NCBI GenBank assembly: GCA_014155875.1
Contig: JACEFZ010021371.1
Coordinates: 1,480,001 to 1,544,000, forward strand
Length of the DNA stretch: 64,000 nt
Origin: Cepaea nemoralis
Taxonomy: Eukaryota > Mollusca > Gastropoda > Stylommatophora > Helicidae
Direction: 5' to 3'
Made by a program: the position numbers and the translations under genes. Positions within the stretch are counted from its first letter, which is position 1. Each line of letters opens with the position of its first letter. Below, one piece after another: positions 56,762 through 64,000 of this stretch. Under the pieces are notes generated by a model. That model worked only from the letters and a program-made list of their open reading frames with translations. It was not told the DNA's origin and made no database searches.

Positions 56762-59040
56762 TGAATATATAATCTTCTTCTTCTTCAGCGTTCCGATCCA
56801 TTGAGGTTCTTTGCTGCAGATACAATCCGTCTCCATTCGTCTCTCTGGTGGACCTTCTCTTGCCAGTCGTTGATTCCAAGTGCTTGTAGGTCTGTATATG
56901 TATTATCTCTCCACCGTCTTCTTGGTCTACCTCGGGGTCTACGGTCATTTATTTCCTGAGTGTAAGCGAGTTTTGTTTCCCTATTATCTTCCATTCTTTC
57001 TATATGCCCCAGCCATTGTAGTGCTATCATTAGCCTTCATGATACCAGTGATTAGCGGGGACTTAAACAGATCATAAATATCTTTGTTACTTCTTCTTCT
57101 CCACTCTCCACTTTGTGTATCCCTAATGGGTCCAAAGATGCATCTTAAAACTTTGTTCTCAAAGGTTTGTAGCAAGGCTTCGTCTCCTTTCGTTGTACTC
57201 CAGGTTTCAGAGCCATACAGCACAACTGGTCTGATCAGTGTTTTGTATATTGTGATCTTGGTGTTACGAGATAGCGCCTTGGAATTTAGTAGATGTTGTA
57301 GTGCATAGTATATCTTATTTCCAGAATTGATTCTAGTTTGTATTTCTTCCCTTATGATGTTGGAGCAGTTGAAGATTGTACCCAGGTATTTGTATGTTTC
57401 CGTTCTTTTAATGGTCATATTATCTATTTGTATGTGGCCAGAGTTTTTAGCCATTCCTTCTCTTGAAATTACCATATATTCTGTCTTATCTTGGTTGATA
57501 ACCAGCCCCATCTGTTGGGCTTTTTCCTTTAAGTGAGTCAATATTTCCAATGTCTTTTGTTCATTTTCCCCTATAATATCTATATCATCTGCATAACCAA
57601 GCAGCTTGGATGTTCCTCCAATATCACATTCCTCCTTTACCCTCCTTACAACTTTCTCTAGAGCCAGATTGAAGAGTATCGGCGATAGTGCATCACCCTG
57701 TTTCAAGCCAGATGTTATTTGGAAAGGGTCTGATTTCCTGCCTTTATATGTTACTATATTATAAGTATCTTCCATGCATAGTCTGGTCATGTTCATTAAC
57801 TTCTTGGTATTCCAAATTCCCGCATAGCATTCCATAGACTATTCCTATGGACACTATCATAAGCCTTTTTAAAATCCACAAAAATGTTATGGAGATCTCT
57901 TTTATATTCCCAATTTTTCTCGGCTATTGCTGATCTGTTTTGCCTAAACCCGCCTGGTAGTCATCTAATATGTATTCTGAATATGGTTTTAGTCTATTTA
58001 GTAATACTGCGGATAGTATCTTATAGCTTATGGACAGTAGTGATATTCCTCTATAATTTTCACACCTGAACTTGTCTCCTTTCTTAAAGATAGGTATCAA
58101 TAATGACTCTTTCCAGTCATGGGGTAATTCTTCAGTCCTCCAGGTTTTTATTTTTAGTTCGTATAGCTTTAGATGTAATGCATGGCCACCAGCCTTTATA
58201 AATTCAGTAGCAATTCCATCAGCCCCAGTTGCCTTATTGTTTTTAAGTCGTGTGATTACATATAGGATTTCTTCAAATGCAGGTTCTTCAATTTGTGGTT
58301 CACACGTTAGAACCTCTTCCTGTGAGAAAGTGTCACTTGAAGCTTCACAATTTAGTAATCCAACAAAGTATTCATTCCATGTGTTGCACATTTCCTCATT
58401 GGTATTTATCATATTCCCATTTTTGTCTTTTAAACCATATGTGTTGTGTTGGTGCCCTCGTTTCATTGTCTTCAGTTCTTTAAAAATCTTTCAGGATTCG
58501 TTTTTCTGGTGATTAGTTTCCATATCTTTGATTATATTACTCGTATATTCTCGCTTCTGCTGTCGAACTATTTTTGTAGCCTCTTTACATTCATTTCTAT
58601 ATTGCTCTTCCTTTTGGATGTTGTTGATGTCATTTAGCCATAGCTGCATGGCATTCTTTTTTTCTAATGACTGCTTCTTCACATTTTGGATTGAACCATC
58701 TGTTCTTTCTTTGCGTGGTTAACACACCGAGACATTCTTCTACGGTAGATTGAATTGTATTCTTGAAGTTCAACTAAGTTTGGTCAACGCTTTCCTCCAA
58801 CGGGTTTTGTAGAATTTCAAGTTTACATTTTATTTCATCTGCAAATTTCTCTTTGACTGTAATTTCTTGTAGTTTTTTTCTGTTATATGTTGGGTGTAAC
58901 CTTTGTAGTTTAGCATAGAAAGTTCTCTTAAGTTATATTTTAAATTTTGCCCCAACGAGGAAGTGGTCGCTGTGACACTCAGCTCCTCTATAGCTTCTAA
59001 CTTATTGTATATTTGATGCATTTTTGTTGTGAATTAAAAT
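56762..59040 (-). pseudogene. LINE-B: non-LTR retrotransposon, endonuclease end to 3' end
   Basis: The best-preserved LINE here, on the minus strand. Starting near 59040 it has the endonuclease end (AECHSDHFLVGAKFKI, with the SDH active-site motif). The RT then begins with LKNNKATGADGIATEFIKAG (58190-58250), ESLLIPIFKKGDKFRCENYR GISLL, SGLKQGDALSPILFNLALEK (57650-57715), YADDIDIIG as the catalytic block (near 57580), and TYKYLGTIFNCSN. VVLYGSETW, GEWRRRSNKDIYDLF and KANDSTTMAG follow in the open 283-codon frame (56984-57835). The last 220 bases hold LQWLGHIERMEDNRETK and RPRGRPRRRW, then a GAAGAAGAAG tail. Two or more frameshifts split the RT. YADD, LYG.E.W and the closing GRPRRRW resemble the RTE/BovB-like group. 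Confidence 0.88.
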
Positions 59041-59059
59041 GTGATGAATATATAATAAA

Positions 59060-59780
59060 AGTAGTAATTACAGGGGAGGGACAATATTTCTGACCATAGA
59101 AGCATCCTCTTCTGCCATTTATCATCCATTATGGCATAGACCCTCAACCAAACTATGCCAAGCCGGCAGATCTCTTCATGCCATACGAATATTATTAATT
59201 TTCGTCTGTAAATATCCCTGCACGTGTTTTTAGATCTCCCACTATTGTGTTTGCCTTGTGGATTTAAGACAAGGGTTATCTAGCTGTATTGCTAGACAAG
59301 GGTTATCTAGTTGTATTGCTCTCAGTTTTTCAAACTGTCTTACCCTGCGCCGGCGTATTTTCTTCACCTCTTGGTTTACTGGGGATTATTAGTTCTCTCC
59401 ACGGGCTGATGATTCTGTCATATTATTTTCCTCCCATTATTTTTCAAAGGCACCAATGAGTTAATGTTTGAAGTTTATTTGTAATTGTGTTAGTTGTCCA
59501 TGTTTTTGACCCATACAGTAGCCTAGTACAGATGTTACGCTGGAGCTAAAATTTCTACGTTTGGTGATAATTGTAACTTCATTTGACTTCCCGAAATGCC
59601 CTAGTGGTATGAAGATTCCTCTTGCATTCTGTAATCTTTTTAGTTTAATATTTGTTCCGGCATTTTTATCTACATTGCTTCCTAAACAGGTCCCTTGAAG
59701 GGTTTTCACCAAGGGAGATCGATCAGGTTGTTATTTTCTTGGTTTAATCTTATTATCTTTGTCGTACCTCTATGAAATTT
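59060..59780 (-). pseudogene. LINE fragment, thumb region
   Basis: Minus-strand frames with LKRLQNARGIFIPLGHFGKS, a TKRRNFSSSVTSVLGYCMGQ block where LLYGCETW is expected, and a distant GRK end. A different LINE from LINE-B; heavily decayed. G- and T-runs at 59814-59865 follow. Confidence 0.55.
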
Positions 59781-60064
59781 TAGACCTAATTGTTGTGATA
59801 TCTCTTATAATTAAAAAAAAATTATTTTTTTTTTTTGGGGGGGGGGGGGGAGGGGGGGGGGGAGTGGGGGGTACTTGTTCAGTTTCTGAACTAATATAGC
59901 CATATCTTGTAACCTTTTTCAAAGATACTATTTTTGTTTTTGAACGCAAGGCAGTGAGTGAGTGCTAGTATTTACTAAATAATTAAATAGATAATAAGAG
60001 GAATAATTTTAGTTTGCTATTATTTCTGATCCGGTCTCCTTGGTCTAGGTTTTACACGACTTTC

Positions 60065-60266
60065 TCCGTAATCTCGTATACTCTCGTGAGTAATGTGACG
60101 TGCGCGAGAATCGGTAGCAGTTCTCTCCGCGTCGGTAACTTAGGGGTATGTGAGCCAGTCGCTCAGAAAGCAATGGCAAACTACTGAGCGTAATCTTGCT
60201 AAGAAATAAACAATCAGCTTAAAGATGCTGATGTTGACAGCGATGTCCTGTAAAGGATATGCGAAC
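60065..60266 (+). mobile_element. SINE-1 copy
   Basis: Plus strand, without the outer head. It shares GAGAATCGGTAGCAG, the GGTAACTTAGGGGTATGTGA block, the core GCTCAGAAAGCAATGGCAAA and the end GATGTCCTGTAAAGGATATG with the copy 300 bases downstream. Confidence 0.85.
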
Positions 60267-60560
60267 AATTAAAAAAAAATATTTCTGTAGAAAAAAAAAG
60301 AAGCTGCGTGGATGAAAGGGACACTCGTGTTTGATCTTCCTATATACATGAGTGCTCTTCAACTTCTGTCTTTTGTCTCCTACGTGAAGCCCAGTCTCTT
60401 CTATCCGGACCATGCCGTTAGATAGTCTAGCGGTTTCAACCCCTTAACCGGCCAGTTGGACTAAAATGTTAACTTTTCGTCTTTGACTTAGGGACGTTGA
60501 AGTCGGAGTGGGTTCGCCTGATAGCGATAGACACCGGTAATAAGGAAAGCTATTACACAC

Positions 60561-60760
60561 GCTCTCTCCGTAATCCCGTATTGGTAACGCAGCTGCACGA
60601 GATTCGGTAGCGGATAGCATCGCGTTGGTTACTTAGGGGGTATATGAGCCGGTCGCTCAGAAAGCAATGGCGAACAACCGAGCGTAATCTTGCCAAGACA
60701 TCAACATCAGCTGAAAAATACTGGTGTTGACTGCAATGTACTGTAAAGGATATGCGAACA
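60561..60760 (+). mobile_element. SINE-1 copy
   Basis: Plus strand, same extent as 60065-60266, with GAGATTCGGTAGCGGATAGC and GTACTGTAAAGGATATGCG. The two copies share subfamily changes with 9439-9640 (ACTTAGGGGGTAT) that the full-length copies at 42663 and 44848 lack. Confidence 0.85.
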
Positions 60761-60910
60761 AAAAACAATCCACACGCAAATATCAGTCCAGTGCACTAGA
60801 AGCTGTTGCACGTGTGTGGACAAGCTTGATTTCAAAGCGAAGGAACGCAATAAAAATAAATAAAATTATACATCAACAGATATGTCACATACAGTAGTGT
60901 CTTCGCTTAC

Positions 60911-61144
60911 CTCTTGAATTTTGGTTAAGAAAAATGGCGTACACTGGAAATTGAATTCTGAGCAGGCAGCTTTAACATTTTCATTGAGAATAATATAATC
61001 CGGTTCAGGTAGTTTCACTCCTGGAAACAGATCAGATGTTATTCCAGCAAACAACGGCAGATCTTGACTGAGAAATTTTGGTAAATTGACATCTATAATT
61101 GATCTCAGCATCAAGATATTTTCATCTTCTTCCGGGTACCTCAG
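60911..61144 (-). CDS. DNAH3: Dynein heavy chain exon: approach to AAA2
   Basis: A 78-codon exon, the most upstream visible. It has acceptor TCTATTTTAG at 61145-61146 and donor GAG|GTAAGC at 60909-60910. It encodes [50 protein letters not shown] and ends FFLTKIQE. This segment links AAA1 to AAA2 and is well conserved in DNAH3/7/12. Exons upstream (AAA1, linker, tail) must lie beyond the right edge, because 61150-64000 has no further dynein coding. Confidence 0.97.
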
Positions 61145-61561
61145 CTAAAATAGATACAAATAAATAACAAAACACATTATATTTATTTTTATGTTATACA
61201 TATCCCGTGTACAGCTTGTAAACATCATTTACTTATTAATATATACATGATTCACTAACACTAAGAGTAATATACTGACACCTGTTGAAAAGATTAATAA
61301 ATGCACACAAATCACACGAAACAGTCTACACAGATTGTTTACAAGACATTATTTACAGATAAAACCTGAGAGTATATAAAAAATAAAACTACTAAAGGTA
61401 TTAGATACTGACAATAAGTTAAAGATATTAGATTTGATGTTAACAATTTGTAAAATGAACAGATATACATTGTCAAGTCTATAAATGCATAAGAATGGGT
61501 GTTTTGTGGTTTTAGGGCCATACTGTGCCAACCATTCTTTTACCAATACAAATAAGCAATA

Positions 61562-61765
61562 TCAGAGCTGCGTAAGCGCAGTTGCTAGCATGCTTGTCTG
61601 CCAATCCGATGGTCATGTTTTCGAATTCCCCTCAAGGCAGCGGATTTTAACAATTGATCTGGGCTACTAAGTTGACCCAACATGGAATTAGTACCTGGAA
61701 ATGTTACTGGAAGAAAAGGCATCCACCGTGCCTGTCAGCATCCCCAATAAGGCCTTACAGAAGTA
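61562..61765 (+). mobile_element. SINE-2 copy
   Basis: Plus strand. Head GCGTAAGCGCAGTTGCTAGC with box B-like TTTTCGAATTCC, the body AACAATTGATCTGGGCTACT and AGTACCTGGAAATG. Third copy of the family. 61150-61560 before it is AT-rich intron without features. Confidence 0.7.
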
Positions 61766-61848
61766 ATGAGTTTATACTAGTCTAGTAGGGAGACACCAGA
61801 CAGGAGAGACACGAGTACTATTAATAGCCTCACAAGGAGACACATTTG

Positions 61849-62340
61849 TGTCAGACCAGAGGTCGACGAGTACAGATGAGCGAGGGCTTTCCCCAAGCAA
61901 TTGGGTAGCTGGTCCTTGCGAGTAACCGTGATATGCCGGGTTACTCAAACTCACCAGCCGGCGTGCTGGCAAGACCAGGCACGCAATAATAGCTACTGCA
62001 CGGAGAGTAAAGTGTCCGTGCTGGTCCACGCAATGTGTAGCGTGTGGACAGACTGACTGGAGACGGTAGAGAGAGCAGACGTATCCTTGACCAATGCGAT
62101 AGCTTTCTAGGCCATAGGCAAACATAGGGCTGTTCATTTAGATTGTGTAGTGCTAGCATCATCTATCATCACGTTAATGCATTCATGTTGTGTAATGATG
62201 ATGAAACATAACGCTCGTAGAGCCATTCAAATGTCGGCTCTGAATAAATTGCATTCCTTTCGCAAATGTCATGAATTGTTATTTCGTGCAGTGCGAAAGT
62301 AGAGGAGTCGTGAGAGTCTGCAGCGCACGAGTCGCTGACA
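61849..62340 (+). repeat. Gypsy-3 putative 5' LTR
   Basis: The right end is inferred from CGCTGACA followed after 15 bases by TGGTGTCAGAA, the same LTR-end/primer-site layout as in Gypsy-2. The left end (TGTCAGACCAG) is a guess from the TGTC start of the related LTRs. A CTCTGAATAAATTGC near 62239 is a possible polyadenylation signal. No second LTR copy is in the window. Confidence 0.5.
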
Positions 62341-62355
62341 GGCTAGACCTCGAAT

Positions 62356-62373
62356 TGGTGTCAGAACACATTG
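62356..62373 (+). promoter_or_regulatory. Gypsy-3 primer-binding site
   Basis: TGGTGTCAGAACACATTG shares its first eleven bases with the Gypsy-2 site at 33467 and lies at a similar distance from the LTR end. 62374-63411 is leader without a clear frame. Confidence 0.6.
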
Positions 62374-63411
62374 AACCAACGCCAGCAGCACAATTACTGT
62401 CAGATTTCAGTGAACGTGTCTGAGCAGTCATAGCAGGCAGTTGTTGTAGTATTCAACGAACAGTTAACGCCAACATGCAAGTGGTTGTATGAACCACTGA
62501 ACGAACGCTAGCTATCGATTGATATTACAAAAGTGTGAACCAGCATCAGTTCAATGCACGTGCCAACGATATTGCTGTGTGAGATATTGCAAAGTAATAC
62601 AAATTTGTTTCGATACATGCCATAAATAATTTTTTTCCTTGTGGTAAATTATACGATCGCCATTTTGTGGAGGGTGAACCACAATTGAGTCAAATTAGAT
62701 CGGTAAATTGTAATATTCTACCAATATTATTTAGAAAGTGTGTTATGATACTAAAAGCAATTGAAATGTATAAAATCATCAGTGAACATTACCATCGTAA
62801 CCACCGTGTACATTTCATTGCGTGTGATATAGCCATCAATGTCACCATTTTACGAAATCAATAAATAGATTAGCGACGAACTGTAGCCTAGAACGAAGGT
62901 ACGCCAGAGTCAAACAGCGAAGACAAGACGACATTGACAGGCCATACGACTAATCATCTCATTTATCATCTAACAATCATTCAGACGATCATATCATTCA
63001 TCATTAATACCATTTATCACTATTTAGCACATTCTCATTCATCATTCGCATGAAATAGGAGATTATTATTAACAACTTGATGAAATATGAAATATTTCAT
63101 AAAATATGAGGAATTGTGAGCTTGTATTTACAACTTAAGCGTGTGTCTAATTTTTGCTGCTCTACTAACCAGAAGCAGCCCGTGTGTTATCAAATCAAAC
63201 CAGTGTGTAGTGTGAAAGACTGCGGTGGAACATCCCGAGTACCGTACTTTCCAACAAATTAGATGAGTATATTTTCCGAATATTTTGATATGCTCTAACT
63301 TAATCATGCATCTTCTTTTCCAGCGAAAGATGTACATTTACTAACACATTGTTGTAAACTATTCTGTGTATATTATTGTATTATCATTTTGAACTAATAT
63401 TACGCCACAAA

Positions 63412-64000
63412 ATGGCGTCACTAAATGAATGTATCCACGCGGGCATCGCAATGGGCCACACTGGAGATAAGCTAGAAAAATGGGCGGATCAAAAGTATAG
63501 AGAAGAAACATAAAGGAAAGCTGCTCTTGACAGAGATGAAAGAGCATTAGAAAGGCAACATCAAAAAGAAATGAAAGAGATCGAGGAGGCTACCAAACAG
63601 AAACAATTAGAATTAGATCAAATTACCGAACAGAAACAATTAGAGTTAGAACAGAAGAAATTAGAGTCGGACCAAATTATCAAACAGAAACAGTTAGACT
63701 TAGAGCATGCTAACAATCAAGCAGAGGAAGCCACCAAACAAAAGCAGATACAAATAGATTCAGAAACTAAACTAAAGATGAAGGAAATGGAGGTAGATTC
63801 TAACATACAAATAGCCTCTAGCAAACAAAAGAGCCAAGAAGAGCAGAACAAATTTAGTAAGTACAAGGGCCTTATCAAACCATATACTGTAGGTGATTCC
63901 ATCAGCGCATGGACTGATAATATAGAGTTCCAACTAAAAACACAGAAAATACCTTTAGAGGATTGGGCAATGATTTACATGAGGAACCTGAGTGGGGAGC
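63412..64000 (+). pseudogene. Gypsy-3 gag, 5' part, one stop, cut by window end
   Basis: Starts MASLNECIHAGIAMGHTGDK, parallel to the Gypsy-2 gag start. It is broken by a TAA at 63511-63513 and then stays open in the same frame to the window end. Residues after the stop form a long probable coiled coil with repeats of KQKQLELDQ and KQKQLELEQ type (63595-63780). Next comes KYKGLIKPYTVGDSISAWTD, and the capsid begins with WAMIYMRNLSGE. The repeat segment is longer than in Gypsy-2. Whether the stop is a lethal change or an assembly error cannot be told here. Confidence 0.8.

Noticed and set aside
58072..58512. 146-codon plus-strand frame
   Set aside because: It is antisense to the LINE-B reverse transcriptase, which has clear motifs.

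Overview
The window looks like repeat-dense intronic DNA of an animal. Nine short exons with canonical GT/AG splice sites lie on the minus strand and join in frame into 467 codons of an axonemal inner-arm dynein heavy chain, DNAH3-like (DNAH3/7/12 class). They run from just before AAA2 at the right (60911-61144) to the Walker A loop of AAA3 at the left (2433-2630). Neither gene end is present. The host therefore makes motile cilia or a flagellate sperm. Multi-kilobase introns packed with RTE-type LINEs, tRNA-derived SINEs, mariner/Tigger, hAT, Penelope-like and Gypsy-like elements suggest an invertebrate with a large genome (arthropod or lophotrochozoan). The species cannot be fixed from the sequence.

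Layout, left to right: TG microsatellite, SINE and LINE tail; AAA3 Walker A exon (2.4-2.6 kb); Gypsy-1, minus strand, complete with LTRs and a 5-bp target duplication but pol-deleted (3.2-9.05 kb); SINEs and an unclassified repeat (9.4-11.2 kb); linker exon (11.8-11.9 kb); Penelope-like remnant with a polyglutamate tract (12.5-13.5 kb); a run of LINE wrecks (13.6-18.5 kb); an 86-bp satellite of about 20 units (19.15-20.87 kb); LINE, SINE and microsatellite debris (21-25.3 kb); two exons (25.4 and 29.0 kb) with an RTE LINE between them; nested RTE insertions (29.2-32.3 kb); Gypsy-2, plus strand, with two 609-bp LTRs that differ at only about six sites but with scrambled pol (32.8-40.05 kb); a Tigger-type deletion derivative (41.5-42.3 kb); three AAA2 exons (43.0-46.8 kb); an ORF-poor 2.7-kb stretch and a dead mariner (49.3-53.0 kb); an hAT-like MITE with a perfect 8-bp duplication (54.07-54.48 kb); the AAA2 Walker A exon (54.6 kb); a 2.3-kb LINE (56.8-59.0 kb); two SINE-1 copies; the pre-AAA2 exon (60.9-61.1 kb); and the 5' part of a third Gypsy-like element running off the right edge.

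The only host gene I can support is the dynein; nearly everything else recognisable is mobile DNA in its introns. The best candidates for something undescribed are the 86-bp satellite, the SINE-1 family, the unclassified 260-bp repeat, and the defective Gypsy lineage whose young copy has integrase-like C-terminal coding placed before RT/RNase H remnants. All calls are from reading the sequence; no database search was run.
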